Below are positions 8,500 to 17,546 of a stretch of 64,000 nucleotides of DNA, in pieces (within the stretch, counting starts at the first letter, position 1; each line of letters starts with the position of its first letter). The notes under the pieces are model-generated. The model saw only the letters and a list, made by a program, of their open reading frames with translations. It was not told the DNA's origin and did not search any database. The stretch comes from Lysinibacillus sp. OF-1 (GTDB lineage Bacteria > Bacillota > Bacilli > Bacillales_A > Planococcaceae). The stretch lies in NCBI RefSeq assembly GCF_028356935.1, contig NZ_CP102798.1:1426001-1490000 (forward strand), written 5' to 3'. The translations under genes were made by a program, and so were the position numbers.

Positions 8500-9417
8500 A
8501 TGTTCACAAGAAAAGGTATTGTAAGTATATTGTTCCTGTTCATGATCGTATTTGTTTATTTGATATTGAAAGAAACACCTGTAACATTACGTCAGGAGAT
8601 GGTTGATTCACCAAAAGTAATATCGACGATGAGTAGCGATATGCTCAATATCGATTTATATAGTTCTAATGCCATTTTAGTGAATTTAGATGAAAATCAA
8701 GTACTATTAGATAAAAATAGTGAGGAAGTCATTTATCCTGCATCTTTGACGAAAATGATGACTGTTTTAGTCGCGATTGAGCAAATTCCAAGCTTACAAG
8801 ATGAAATCGTTTTACCTAAAAACATCTTTAATGATTTATACGAGGAAAATGCTTCAGTGGCAGGTTTTCTTCCGAATGAGAGGTTGACGATAGAGGATTT
8901 ATTGTATGGTTCCATGCTGCCATCAGGTGCAGAGGCATCCATTGGTTTAGCTGAATATGCTGCTGGTTCAGAACGGAAATTTGTAAAGCTTATGAATGAT
9001 AAGGCGCAGCAACTGGGAATGAAAAATACTCATTTTATGAATACAACAGGACTGCATCATCCAGATCATTATACAACTGTGAAAGATATGTCACTACTCT
9101 TACAATATGCCTTAACAAATGATGAGTTTCGAAATGTTTATACAGCAGAAAGATATTCTATTAAGTCAACGAACCTTCATCCGGAGGGTATTACATTTAC
9201 TAATCGAATGTTTCAACATATGACATCAAGTGTATTGCCAGGAGGGAAAATCCTAGGTGGCAAGACGGGTTATACAGAGGATGCAGGATTATGTTTAGCA
9301 AGTTTAGCAACTGTTAATGGACAAGAATATGTGTTAGTGACAGTAGGAGCTGAAGGAGGTCCTCGGACGGAGCAATATAACATTACGGATGCATTTTCTG
9401 TGTATAGTCAATTGTAA
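8500..9417 (+). CDS. Serine-type D-Ala-D-Ala carboxypeptidase (peptidase S11)
   Basis: 305 residues. It trims the terminal D-Ala from peptidoglycan stem peptides. A single N-terminal hydrophobic segment (residues about 6-23) anchors or exports it. The penicillin-binding motifs are in order: SLTK at 82-85 with the nucleophile Ser82, SGA at 142-144, and KTG at 255-257. SGA replaces the usual SGN, as in the SGC-type variants of this family. It is shorter than DacA/DacF and lacks the C-terminal membrane-anchoring domain. GAAGGAG precedes the ATG. The position after VanRS-like genes and a CTTAAG dyad suggests induction by that system. Confidence 0.9.
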   Translation: MFTRKGIVSILFLFMIVFVYLILKETPVTLRQEMVDSPKVISTMSSDMLNIDLYSSNAILVNLDENQVLLDKNSEEVIYPASLTKMMTVLVAIEQIPSLQDEIVLPKNIFNDLYEENASVAGFLPNERLTIEDLLYGSMLPSGAEASIGLAEYAAGSERKFVKLMNDKAQQLGMKNTHFMNTTGLHHPDHYTTVKDMSLLLQYALTNDEFRNVYTAERYSIKSTNLHPEGITFTNRMFQHMTSSVLPGGKILGGKTGYTEDAGLCLASLATVNGQEYVLVTVGAEGGPRTEQYNITDAFSVYSQL

Positions 9418-9506
9418 AACTGGTGACTATTTTCTATATGTTTTAATTTTCAATCTTTTTGAAAATGCTATATAGTGAATATATTCACCTTGAAGGAGAG
9501 GGTACT

Positions 9507-9902
9507 ATGGGAAGATTAGTTCATTTTGAAATCCACGTAAATGATATGGAGCGGGCAAAGCATTTTTACGGGAAAGTATTTGGCTGGTCATTTCAAGACT
9601 GGAGTGACTATGCAGGCATGCCGTACTTTGGAGCAGTGACAGGTGAGGAAGATGAACTTGGTATTAATGGTGCGTTAATGCAACGCCAAGGCCCACCACC
9701 AGAAGTCAATCAAGCGTTGAATGGCTTTGCTTGTACCATGGGTGTCGAAAGTTACGATGGAACAGAAGCCAAAATTCTTGAAAATGGTGGCAAAGTAGCT
9801 ATCTCGAAACATGCTTTACCTGGGATGGCATGGCAAGGCTATTATATCGATACAGAAGGCAATATTTTTGGCATTCACCAACCTGATAAAAATGCAAAGT
9901 AG
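9507..9902 (+). CDS. VOC (glyoxalase/bleomycin resistance-like) family protein
   Basis: 131 residues from the ATG at 9507, preceded by GAAGGAGAGG; a start 48 nt upstream lacks a site. It opens with GRLVHFEIHVNDMERAKHFYG and ends with GYYIDTEGNIFGIHQ, the paired beta-alpha-beta-beta-beta pattern of the vicinal oxygen chelate fold. Similar single-domain proteins are annotated as glyoxalases without proven substrates. It is a single gene. Confidence 0.85.
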   Translation: MGRLVHFEIHVNDMERAKHFYGKVFGWSFQDWSDYAGMPYFGAVTGEEDELGINGALMQRQGPPPEVNQALNGFACTMGVESYDGTEAKILENGGKVAISKHALPGMAWQGYYIDTEGNIFGIHQPDKNAK

Positions 9903-10115
9903 CATTCGCTCCATAGTTGAGGGGTAATGCTCAAAAATGGGGAAGCCGCTTCAGTTGGAGGTTGCGCTGGGAAAGTGAGGAAGTTGCTTAGAAAAGATTG
10001 GTCTCGGCTCATTGGAAGAGCGACCTCCTTATAAACATGAAGAAACCACTCCAAAGCTAGAAGACTGCACCTGATCAAAAATAAACTTTTCTCACAACCA
10101 TCTACAATAGTAAAG

Positions 10116-10151
10116 ACCTATGTTCATTTTTTCTTGAACATAGGTTTTTTT
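10116..10151 (+). terminator. Strong terminator
   Basis: ACCTATGTTCA / TGAACATAGGT around an 8-nt loop and followed by seven T. It lies 214 bp after the VOC gene; the sequence between (9903-10115) holds nothing I can identify. Confidence 0.8.
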
Positions 10152-10266
10152 GATCTCACTATAGAATGGTGATATTTATAAATATATGATGTTTTGTTTT
10201 GTAAAATTTGGTATGGTTAAATTATGGAAATATTAAATTTCTACATATGATCAAGGAGTATTTGTG

Positions 10267-11400
10267 ATGAAAAAGAGAAAGTGTTTATTTAGTTTAATCG
10301 CATCCATAGGGTTATTAGCATCTTGTAGTAGTGGTGAGGTTGAGCCTGATACGACGAATGAAAAAATGTATATTTCATCTATTCAAAAAAAGGAAGCCTA
10401 TGAAATTCAACAGCCTGCAAAAAGTAATATTGCGCGAGGCTTAATGGTTAACAATATGAATAATGCGTTAAATATAAATGAAATAGAGAGGGGACTCATG
10501 GATTTATCTGTGAATCATTTTGCAACTGAAAAGTATTATTTGCAGGAAGGTCAATATTTGGATGAGCAAATGATTAAGCAATGGTTAGGGAGAAAAACAG
10601 AGGAAGGTATTGGCTTGAACCCAGCCATTGAAACTAGAACTGGTGATGTTTTAGAGGATGAGAAAAAGTATCCGCTAATTCTCTCTCATGTAGTAGAACA
10701 TAATTTTATTCATAAGGAAAGTAACAAGCTAGAGGGAATGTCGATTGCGATATCGTTAAATGAATTTTATGATATACGTGTATCGGATGACAAAGGGTTA
10801 ATTTACACAGGACAAGTGAAAGTAGATCAAAATGATGATGATAGCAATGATGTGAAAAATTACGGCAAAAAAATAGCTGGCAAGATCATTCAGGATATAA
10901 GAAACAATAAAAAGATACCGGAAGTCCCTATTTATTTAACTTTATATCAGGAATCCAACATAAATGATATTATTCCTGGCTTATTTTTAGCTGAAACCTT
11001 TATTGCAAAAGGAGAAAATACTATAACAAAGTGGTCTGAGATTGATAAAAAGTATTACTCATTTCCATCAGAGGCATTATATAGCTTAGATCAAAATATG
11101 TATAATAAATTATTAATTTTTAAAGAAGATATTCAAGCAGGGTTTAAGCATTTAAACCCTAAAATTATAGGGAGACTTCGCTATGAAGAGGGTAAATTAA
11201 CAGATATTAAAATGGAAGTACACGCGCCGCTAATCAATGATACGGAATTAGTAGGCTTGTTACAACTGATTAGTACAAAATTAAATACGATTTTATTTGA
11301 GTATATCCCTATTACCGTTCGGATCATTGATCAGAAGAAGGATGTGGGAATTGTTCTATGGGAACCGACAGAAAAACAAATTTTCGCAAATCCTATCTAA
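10267..11400 (+). CDS. camS: CamS-family lipoprotein (sex pheromone precursor family)
   Basis: 377 residues. The signal peptide ends in the lipobox LLAS-C (Cys20), so the protein is a membrane-anchored extracellular lipoprotein. The body carries CamS-family features, such as NNMNNALNINEIERGLM and the YLTLYQESNINDIIPG stretch. In enterococci and staphylococci the processed CamS signal peptide acts as a pheromone; in Bacillales (YerH-like) the role is unknown. ATG 10267 is chosen because AGGAG lies 8 nt away; a GTG directly before it is the alternative. It is a single gene followed by a terminator. Confidence 0.85.
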   Translation: MKKRKCLFSLIASIGLLASCSSGEVEPDTTNEKMYISSIQKKEAYEIQQPAKSNIARGLMVNNMNNALNINEIERGLMDLSVNHFATEKYYLQEGQYLDEQMIKQWLGRKTEEGIGLNPAIETRTGDVLEDEKKYPLILSHVVEHNFIHKESNKLEGMSIAISLNEFYDIRVSDDKGLIYTGQVKVDQNDDDSNDVKNYGKKIAGKIIQDIRNNKKIPEVPIYLTLYQESNINDIIPGLFLAETFIAKGENTITKWSEIDKKYYSFPSEALYSLDQNMYNKLLIFKEDIQAGFKHLNPKIIGRLRYEEGKLTDIKMEVHAPLINDTELVGLLQLISTKLNTILFEYIPITVRIIDQKKDVGIVLWEPTEKQIFANPI

Positions 11401-11493
11401 CTATCATGTAAAAAGTCGTCGCAACTCAAATGAGAGACTCATGATTTTCCATGGGGCATAGTAAACGAAAAGTAATAAATAGCAATCAAAATA

Positions 11494-11528
11494 ACAGGTC
11501 CTTATTCATTAGGTACCTGTCTTTTTTT
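11494..11528 (+). terminator. Terminator downstream of camS
   Basis: ACAGGTCCT pairs with AGG(T)ACCTGT, with one bulge, followed by CTTTTTTT. It lies about 90 bp past the camS stop. Confidence 0.7.
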
Positions 11529-11573
11529 GTATGTAAAGGATTTGGTTGCAATATTTAAAAAGTAAGCCTATTA

Positions 11574-11594
11574 TGAAAATGATAATCATTTTCA
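11574..11594. promoter_or_regulatory. Fur box before the flavin monooxygenase gene
   Basis: The half-sites TGAAAATGAT and ATCATTTTCA flank a single central base and are perfectly complementary, matching the Bacillus 7-1-7 Fur operator. It ends 23 bp before the start codon. Iron-responsive repression of the downstream gene is a strong inference. Confidence 0.85.
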
Positions 11595-11617
11595 ATTAAA
11601 GAGAGGAGAATATAACA

Positions 11618-12898
11618 ATGAGAAGACATCTTATTATTGGCATGCATATAGCTGTACATGGTAATCATGGTAAGAAGGGTGCATTACTTGATGAACATAT
11701 TGCATTTGCACAGCGTGCTGAGGAAGCTAAATTAGATTTTTTATTTAAGGCTGATTATTTAGTAGCACATCCAGAATTAATGGCTAAAACAAAAGGAACG
11801 GTTGGCTTAGATCCTAGCTTTTTAATGGCAACGGTGGCACGAGAAACTAAGCAGATTGGTTTAGTGACTACCATCTCGACATCCTTTATACCACCATATT
11901 TGATTGCACGTCAATTGCAATCGTTGAATTGGATTAGTGAGGGACGAGTAGGCTGGAATATCGTCACTTCCATTGATGGGGCCAATAATTTCAGTAATGA
12001 ACCTATGGCTTCATCAGAGGAGAGGTATGCTAAAGCCTCAGAATGTATAGAGGTCGTGAAACAGCTATGGCATAGTCATCCCTATGAAGTATTGGAAACA
12101 AATGGTGATTTAGAGAAAATAAATGAGCTTGTCAAGCCGATTGAGCATGAGGGTGAGTTTTTCCATATTAATGGCCCTTTAAATCTACCTATGCATCCAG
12201 CAGGAGATATACCATTCTTCCAAGCAGGTGCATCGGATGTAGGTCGTCAATTTGCGGCTACTGTTTCCAATGCGATTTTTGCAGCGACACCTGCTATGGA
12301 GGTGGGTGTTGAAATGCGTAATGACTTGCGTAAACGCGCGGTTGAGGTTGGTCGTTCAGCCGATGATATTCGGTTATTACCAGGGCTCTATTTCTTTATA
12401 GGCGATACATATGAGGAAGCACTCGAAATGTACCGTCAAGCACATGCACATTTAACACTTGAGCGTCGCTATAGTGCTCTAGAATCAGTGATAGGCATGG
12501 ATATTCGTCATTTGGCACTGCAAGATCAGATAACGGCTGATATGCTGCCGCCAAAAGATCAAAAAGTACGTAGTAAAACACATGCCGATTTGGTGCGTCG
12601 TTATATTATCGACAATGAACCAACTGTTGAGGTATTGCTTGCACGTCCAGAAGTAATTGGCTCAGCTCACCTTGTGGCAATCGGCACACCACAGGACATT
12701 GTCAATCAAATCATTACTTTTTATGAGGAGGGTGCATTGGATGGCTTTATTGCTGTACCAGGTGGACCTCCGAAATCTTTAGATTTATTCTTTAGTGATG
12801 TGATCCCTATGCTAGTAGAGCGGGGGCTATTCCGTGCTGAATATGAAGGGAGCACATTACGTTCCCATTTAGGTCTAGATGTACTATTACCCAATTAA
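11618..12898 (+). CDS. LLM-class flavin-dependent monooxygenase (NtaA/SnaA/DszA type)
   Basis: 426 residues. The luciferase-like barrel motifs are clear: AEEAKLDFLFKADYL near the start, ISEGRVGWNIVTS (residues about 108-120), and FFQAGASDVGRQFAA (about 202-216). These match two-component monooxygenases that use reduced FMN from a separate reductase to oxidise nitrilotriacetate, EDTA, sulfonates or thio compounds. GAGAGGAG precedes the ATG. The perfect Fur box directly upstream is notable: NtaA-type enzymes attack metal chelators, so a role in releasing iron from a chelate or siderophore is plausible but unproven. No flavin reductase is adjacent. Confidence 0.88.
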   Translation: MRRHLIIGMHIAVHGNHGKKGALLDEHIAFAQRAEEAKLDFLFKADYLVAHPELMAKTKGTVGLDPSFLMATVARETKQIGLVTTISTSFIPPYLIARQLQSLNWISEGRVGWNIVTSIDGANNFSNEPMASSEERYAKASECIEVVKQLWHSHPYEVLETNGDLEKINELVKPIEHEGEFFHINGPLNLPMHPAGDIPFFQAGASDVGRQFAATVSNAIFAATPAMEVGVEMRNDLRKRAVEVGRSADDIRLLPGLYFFIGDTYEEALEMYRQAHAHLTLERRYSALESVIGMDIRHLALQDQITADMLPPKDQKVRSKTHADLVRRYIIDNEPTVEVLLARPEVIGSAHLVAIGTPQDIVNQIITFYEEGALDGFIAVPGGPPKSLDLFFSDVIPMLVERGLFRAEYEGSTLRSHLGLDVLLPN

Positions 12899-12900
12899 TA

Positions 12901-13288
12901 GATGAAAAAGGTGATGTCAACGGCAGAAACAGTCATTTTGAAAGGCGAGGGGTTGATTTCTGTTCCGCCAGCGTCCTTTCCAGGGGCGTCCGATAAGCCG
13001 CTGCTCCAATCCACCATGTGGTAAAAGGATAGACTCTTATTTTCGATGTGGAGAAGTGATGAGTGACAACACCAGTAGTGAATACCTTCACTTTATTTGA
13101 AAAACTTTGCTAACAAGAAATATTTTTATAGAGTGGAAGGCTACTTGACTCCCGTAGGATAGCAAGACAGGCGAGCCTCTAAACGGAGCGGCTCGGCGCT
13201 CGCCCACAGGAAAGCAAGTAGCCTGCAACGGAAATCCTTTTTCACCTTTCACAAAAATTCTATGGATCGTTTTGTTTTTCAACACTAT
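12901..13288 (+). repeat. Dispersed repeat, copy A (5' end trimmed)
   Basis: About 388 bp. It shares with copies B and C the blocks GGCGAGGGGTTGATTT, CCGCCAGCGTCCTTTCCAGG, GGAGAAGTGATG.GTGACAACACC, the stem-loop from GGCTACTTG to CAAGTAGCC (about 13138-13221), and the right end TTTTTCAACACTATG. The middle is shorter than in B and C, and the left end lacks the ATGTTGTTG tip. It lies between convergent genes and directly abuts the terminator hairpin of the next gene. Confidence 0.85.
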
Positions 13289-13319
13289 GAAAGGGCAAAG
13301 ATATAAACTTTGCCCTTTC
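13289..13319. terminator. Hairpin at the 3' end of ycgQ, abutting repeat copy A
   Basis: GAAAGGGCAAAG / CTTTGCCCTTTC with a 7-nt loop, 6 bp from the ycgQ stop. It would act on the minus strand. Unlike copies B and C, I find no second version on the far side of copy A. Confidence 0.65.
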
Positions 13320-13325
13320 ATGTTG

Positions 13326-14252
13326 CTAGAAACTCATTCGAATATTTATGGGGTAAAGATATGGTGATTCAGGCTGTTCAATTGTTACCCAATCATCAAT
13401 ATGAATAACGGGTAGGCTTGCACCCTCATAAGTTGTTTGACCGATTGTACCGATTACCTCAATCCATGTATCCTCTTTGATAGTTGGAACCTCAGGAAAT
13501 TCTGTCAAAAAGCCTACGATACTTGCATCAGCAACACAATGGGTAATAAGGAATCTGGAAACCACTAGTTGCTTTTCTGTAAAGCTATCTTCTTTCAAAA
13601 CAAAGCCTTTTAACTGGATTTGCTTCCCTAAATAGTTTGCTAGATGTTGATGCATGTCCTCGTAATAAATCGTATAATCCTCATCTGTCATTTTCAGCAT
13701 AGTTTGTTGAAATAGCTGTTGCTTTAATTGTTCATATTGCTTTTTTGTCATTTCCTGCTTTTCCTCCATTAGTTTAGGGTCAGGATCATGCTCGTCATAG
13801 ATATTTTCATCAATCGTTTCATTTGAAGTGAGGTAATCCTCAATTTTGGATGGTTGACTTTGCTGAGTGAGAAAGAAGGCCCCACCCTTTTTATCAGCGA
13901 TTGCAGCATCTAAAATTTTGGCAGGCACGAAGAAGCCCGTCAAAATCGGTGTCATAATAATAAGATAGGCTAGCCATTTTTTGCGTGTAAAGACTGAATG
14001 ACCATGGTCATGATGTGAACAGCAAGCATGTCCACTGTCGTCGCAATGATGGGTCGTCTGGGTAAATGATATGACTCCTGTTAGCTGAACAAGAAACAGT
14101 ATAAAAAATAAAATGGCAGCTGTTTGGCTAAGGCTTTCATATTTGGGGTTAATGAATTTTGTTAGTTCCCCGGTCCAATGCAGGCTCGCAATCATAGCTG
14201 AGAAAGCAAGTAGAATAAGGGCTCTTAGCGCTTGCTGAACGTGAAATTTCAT
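13326..14252 (-). CDS. ycgQ: TIGR03943/DUF1980 putative permease subunit (YcgQ-like)
   Basis: 308 residues from the ATG at 14252, chosen for AGGGGG 6 nt upstream; a longer form has no site. The N-terminal half has three hydrophobic segments and a metal-binding-looking stretch with clustered His and Cys (THHCDDSGHACCSHHDHGH). The C-terminal half has an OB-like DUF1980 domain with TFVLKEDSF-like strands and the motif ITHCVADASIVG. It pairs with the permease encoded 11 nt upstream. The Zur box ahead of the operon and the His/Cys cluster point to zinc or another metal; the transport direction is unknown. Confidence 0.85.
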   Translation of the reverse strand: MKFHVQQALRALILLAFSAMIASLHWTGELTKFINPKYESLSQTAAILFFILFLVQLTGVISFTQTTHHCDDSGHACCSHHDHGHSVFTRKKWLAYLIIMTPILTGFFVPAKILDAAIADKKGGAFFLTQQSQPSKIEDYLTSNETIDENIYDEHDPDPKLMEEKQEMTKKQYEQLKQQLFQQTMLKMTDEDYTIYYEDMHQHLANYLGKQIQLKGFVLKEDSFTEKQLVVSRFLITHCVADASIVGFLTEFPEVPTIKEDTWIEVIGTIGQTTYEGASLPVIHIDDWVTIEQPESPYLYPINIRMSF

Positions 14253-14263
14253 GGTTTTCCCCC

Positions 14264-15262
14264 TTAGAGATACGGTGAAAGAATCCATATACTAATATAG
14301 ACAATGATAGCCACTAAGGCGGCTAACCAGAAGACAAATTTGAAGCGAAATACGCTCATTAACATAATGGTATTTTTCAAGTCAATCATGGGACCAAAAA
14401 CAAGAAATGCAAGAATGGATGGGGTTGAGAAAGTAGCACTAAAGGATGCCCCAATAAAGGCATCTGCCTCCGAGCAAAGTGAAAGAATAAAGGCTAAGCC
14501 CATCATGACCAAAATAGAGGAGGATACGCCATCTCCAATTTCTACGAGTGTTTTGGTAGATACATAGGTTTGGACAAAAGCAGCTAAAAATGCCCCAATA
14601 ATTAAGTATTTGCCCATATCAAAAAATTCATCAATGGCATGTTTGAACATATTGAATAGTTTTGTGACAAAGGATGTTGGTTGGTTAGCTGTTGCCAATG
14701 AATGAGGTTGTAAGGAGCTTTTAAATTGTGAACCTTTAAAAAACAAGCTAATGAGTAATGCTACGACAATAGCGATAACAAAACCTAGCAGCATTCGTAA
14801 GCTGGCTATTTTCAAATCATTTCCAAATGCCATATAGGTAGAGAGAATAACGATTGGATTAATGAGTGGGCCAGTTAACATAAAGCCTATAGCTGCATGT
14901 ATCGGTACACCTTTGGCAATCAATCTTCTCACAATAGGCACGATTCCACATTCGCAGGCTGGAAATAATGCGCCTACAAGACAGCTCATGACAACGGCCA
15001 TTACCGCATTTTGAGGAATCCACCTTTGAATATGTTCCTCTGTGATAAAAATCTGAATAAAGCCCGCAATGATGATACCAATTAACACAAACGGTAATGC
15101 CTCAATTAAAATACTTAAAAAAATAGTATGCAGACTGAGTAAAGAGGAACTTAAATCACTTAATGCTGAGATATTGAATAACAGGAATGGTAGCAAGCTT
15201 ACTAATAGCATGAAGATGAACCAAAAATTCAATACATACCTTGAAAGATGGAGACGTTCCAC
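14264..15262 (-). CDS. ycgR: Permease, DUF318/ArsP-like family (YcgR-like)
   Basis: 332 residues with about eight membrane segments. The signature GALFPACECGIVPIVRRLIAKGVP (here only its key residues matter: Pro-x-Cys-x-Cys-Gly and the following Arg pair) is typical of the DUF318 permeases that include ArsP and YcgR. The segment MLTGPLINPIVI follows. AAGGAGG lies 5 nt before the ATG. It is the first gene of a two-gene operon with ycgQ, behind a Zur-type operator, so expression is expected under zinc limitation. Confidence 0.87.
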   Translation of the reverse strand: MERLHLSRYVLNFWFIFMLLVSLLPFLLFNISALSDLSSSLLSLHTIFLSILIEALPFVLIGIIIAGFIQIFITEEHIQRWIPQNAVMAVVMSCLVGALFPACECGIVPIVRRLIAKGVPIHAAIGFMLTGPLINPIVILSTYMAFGNDLKIASLRMLLGFVIAIVVALLISLFFKGSQFKSSLQPHSLATANQPTSFVTKLFNMFKHAIDEFFDMGKYLIIGAFLAAFVQTYVSTKTLVEIGDGVSSSILVMMGLAFILSLCSEADAFIGASFSATFSTPSILAFLVFGPMIDLKNTIMLMSVFRFKFVFWLAALVAIIVYISIWILSPYL

Positions 15263-15274
15263 ATGTACCTCCTT

Positions 15275-15295
15275 AAAGTGTAATGATTACGTTTT
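15275..15295. promoter_or_regulatory. Zur box before ycgR-ycgQ
   Basis: Read on the minus strand, the core CGTAATCATTAC with A/T-rich flanks matches the Bacillus Zur operator (TCGTAATNATTACGA) with about three differences over 21 bp. It ends 12 bp upstream of the ycgR start, next to the ribosome-binding site. Confidence 0.8.
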
Positions 15296-15341
15296 AAAAT
15301 ATGCAAGTGGTACTGCAAGTATGACTTTTACTATGTAAAAA

Positions 15342-15378
15342 GAAAGTAAAAGCTGGTCACGAACATTCTTTTACTTTC
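15342..15378 (-). terminator. Terminator of the AraC gene
   Basis: GAAAGTAAAAG / CTTTTACTTTC stem with a 15-nt loop, 4 bp past the minus-strand stop codon; the minus-strand copy is followed by a T-rich stretch. Confidence 0.7.
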
Positions 15379-15382
15379 TTTA

Positions 15383-16582
15383 TTATTGATGGACATCCTT
15401 ATTTCTATATTGCTTAGGGGTGATACCTGTAAATTTCTTGAAAACTTTTATAAAATAGCTTTGATCTGTGAAATTAAGTAATGAACCAATGTCTAAAATG
15501 GGGTAGCTTGTATAGGTTAATAGCTTTTTTGCCTCTTCAATCCTTTGTTGCTGAATATATTCACTAAAGGAAATCCCTACTTCCTTTTTAAACAAGGAAG
15601 AAAGATAATTGGGGCTTAAGTGGCAAATTGCTGAAAGTTGATTGAGTGTTATTTCACTATATAGTTGATTTTCGATCGAATGGATGCAGGTTGTAATGGG
15701 TGCTGAATATTTGTTTTGCTTAGCTTGTGACACACGACGTGTAAAATCATAAATAGCTTCCTCCATTAACGAAAGAATGTCGATTAAGCTGCTTTGATCC
15801 TCAAGTTTTTGAATGTAAAAATCACTTAATGTAAAGGCTGTTTCTTCATTTAATCCACCTTCAATAGCAGCACGACAAATTAGTGCAATTCCTGTAATCA
15901 TCAAATATTGTACACTTCTTAAATGATTGTGCTTTGAAAGCACTCCAAGTTGTGCTTGTCCGACAATGGAATAGTTCAAGACTTCGTTTAATTTCTCCAT
16001 CCGCCCATTTTTCACATTGTCTAACAATATTTTTTCATAGTAAAGATTTGTATGCACACTATCTTTTCTTCTTGCATAGGAAAGTTCAAGCGCAGTATGT
16101 CCCTCATGACGAATAAGGGGCTTTAACGCGTGGTTGTGGTGAATCACAGCTGTTTTAGATATTTTTTTTTGGTAGATTGAATAATAAACAAATAAACTGA
16201 TGGCTAAGCATTGCTGATAATGGAGAGTAGGAAACAAATCAGGCTCATGATAAATAGTTGATTTTATAGTGTCTTCTATTACTGGTGAAAGGGACGGCCC
16301 AACTACAAGCGCCCCTAAATATTGATTGTCTACTGTTAAGTTAATATAAAAATAATTGCATTCAGCTATAGAGAAAAAAATAGGATAGCTATTTGAAGCC
16401 GTATGATATGGGTATGTTTTTAGCTGTTCCTTTAGAGAAATATAGGATGGATTACTGGTATATTCTGCTGATGAATATTCAAAAACTACTTCTCCCGCTA
16501 CATTAATATAAGAGACAGGGAGATGATGTATTTCAGAAATTAGTTGACTTATATATTGAAGATCGATAGTGGATATTTTCAC
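15383..16582 (-). CDS. AraC-family transcriptional regulator
   Basis: 399 residues from a GTG start with GGGGGTG upstream. The C-terminal 100 residues carry the two helix-turn-helix motifs (LNQLSAICHLSPNYLSSLFKK and ILDIGSLLNFTDQSYFIKVFKKFTG). The long N-terminal part has no domain I recognise with certainty and probably binds an effector. The gene is divergent from the short-chain dehydrogenase at 16748 across 165 bp, so local control of that enzyme is likely. Confidence 0.9.
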   Translation of the reverse strand: MKISTIDLQYISQLISEIHHLPVSYINVAGEVVFEYSSAEYTSNPSYISLKEQLKTYPYHTASNSYPIFFSIAECNYFYINLTVDNQYLGALVVGPSLSPVIEDTIKSTIYHEPDLFPTLHYQQCLAISLFVYYSIYQKKISKTAVIHHNHALKPLIRHEGHTALELSYARRKDSVHTNLYYEKILLDNVKNGRMEKLNEVLNYSIVGQAQLGVLSKHNHLRSVQYLMITGIALICRAAIEGGLNEETAFTLSDFYIQKLEDQSSLIDILSLMEEAIYDFTRRVSQAKQNKYSAPITTCIHSIENQLYSEITLNQLSAICHLSPNYLSSLFKKEVGISFSEYIQQQRIEEAKKLLTYTSYPILDIGSLLNFTDQSYFIKVFKKFTGITPKQYRNKDVHQ

Positions 16583-16747
16583 ATTTCTGCACCCCCGTTC
16601 GTAATAATACTATCAAAATGAAAGCAGTTTCAATTTTTATTGTATAGACAATGAGAAAGTACTATTTTGTGTAAAATAATACAATAAAAAAGAGAGAAGT
16701 AGCAATAAAATAGACAATGACTTCAAAATGTTAGGGAGGAATAGAAG

Positions 16748-17506
16748 ATGGATCTTTTGAATAAAATTGCAGTTGTAACAGGTGCTGGAAGCGGTATTGG
16801 AAGAGCCAGCAGTTTGAAGCTTGCTAGCAATGGTGCAAAAGTGGTAGTCGTTGATTTCAACAAAGCAACAGGGGAAGAGACATTAAGCTTGATTAAAAAG
16901 CAAGGTGGAGAAGGTATCTTCGTTCAGGCAGATGTTTCGAGAAACGAAGATGTTCAAAAATATGTAAATGTTGCTGTTGATACTTATGGACGCATTGATA
17001 TATTTTTCAATAATGCAGGAGTTATTCAAAAAATTTCTCCATTAACAGAGATTGAGGATGTAGAGTATGAACGCATTATGGCTATCAATGTGAAAGGTGT
17101 ATTCCTTGGCTTAAAATATGTTTTAAAGGTAATGGAAGAACAAGGTAGCGGCTCTATTATTAATACGGCTTCAACAGCTGGAATTCGTAGTGAGCATAGT
17201 ATGGCTGTTTACTCTGCAAGTAAGCATGCAGTAGTAGGTTTAACAAAAGCAGCTTCTTTAGAGTATGTAAAAAAGGGGATTCGAATCAACGGAATTTGTC
17301 CAGGAGGCGTAGAGACAGCATTAACAAACAGTGTAACAACTATGTTTGAAACAGGTGGCTATATTCCAGAAGAAATTCCAAATATGAGAATGGGACGCTA
17401 TGCAAAACCAGAGGAACTGGCTGAAATGGTTGTTTTCCTAGCATCAGACAAAGCAAGCTATATGACAGGCTCAATCGTGGTAGTTGATGGCGGCTTAACT
17501 TTATAA
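16748..17506 (+). CDS. Short-chain dehydrogenase/reductase (SDR)
   Basis: 252 residues, the usual length for classical SDRs. It has the NAD(P)-binding TGAGSGIG (residues 12-19), NNAG near 88, a catalytic Ser near 140 and YSASK (about 154-158), and the C-terminal SYMTGSIVVVDGG. An acidic residue after the second strand (VVDFN) suggests preference for NAD. GGGAGGA precedes the ATG. The substrate is unknown; glucose-1-dehydrogenase-like and oxo-acyl reductases share these motifs. It is probably controlled by the divergent AraC regulator. Confidence 0.92.
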   Translation: MDLLNKIAVVTGAGSGIGRASSLKLASNGAKVVVVDFNKATGEETLSLIKKQGGEGIFVQADVSRNEDVQKYVNVAVDTYGRIDIFFNNAGVIQKISPLTEIEDVEYERIMAINVKGVFLGLKYVLKVMEEQGSGSIINTASTAGIRSEHSMAVYSASKHAVVGLTKAASLEYVKKGIRINGICPGGVETALTNSVTTMFETGGYIPEEIPNMRMGRYAKPEELAEMVVFLASDKASYMTGSIVVVDGGLTL

Positions 17507-17515
17507 TAAAAAGAG

Positions 17516-17546
17516 GAAATCCAGTGAACATTATTCACTGGATTTC
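17516..17546. terminator. Hairpin flanking repeat copy B, left version
   Basis: GAAATCCAGTGAA / TTCACTGGATTTC with loop CATTA, 9 bp after the SDR stop. A near-identical hairpin lies at 18050-18081 on the other side of the repeat. Confidence 0.8.

Noticed and set aside
6608..9417. Classical vancomycin-resistance cluster
   Set aside because: No vanH, vanA/B-type ligase or vanX is present; only a two-component system and a carboxypeptidase.
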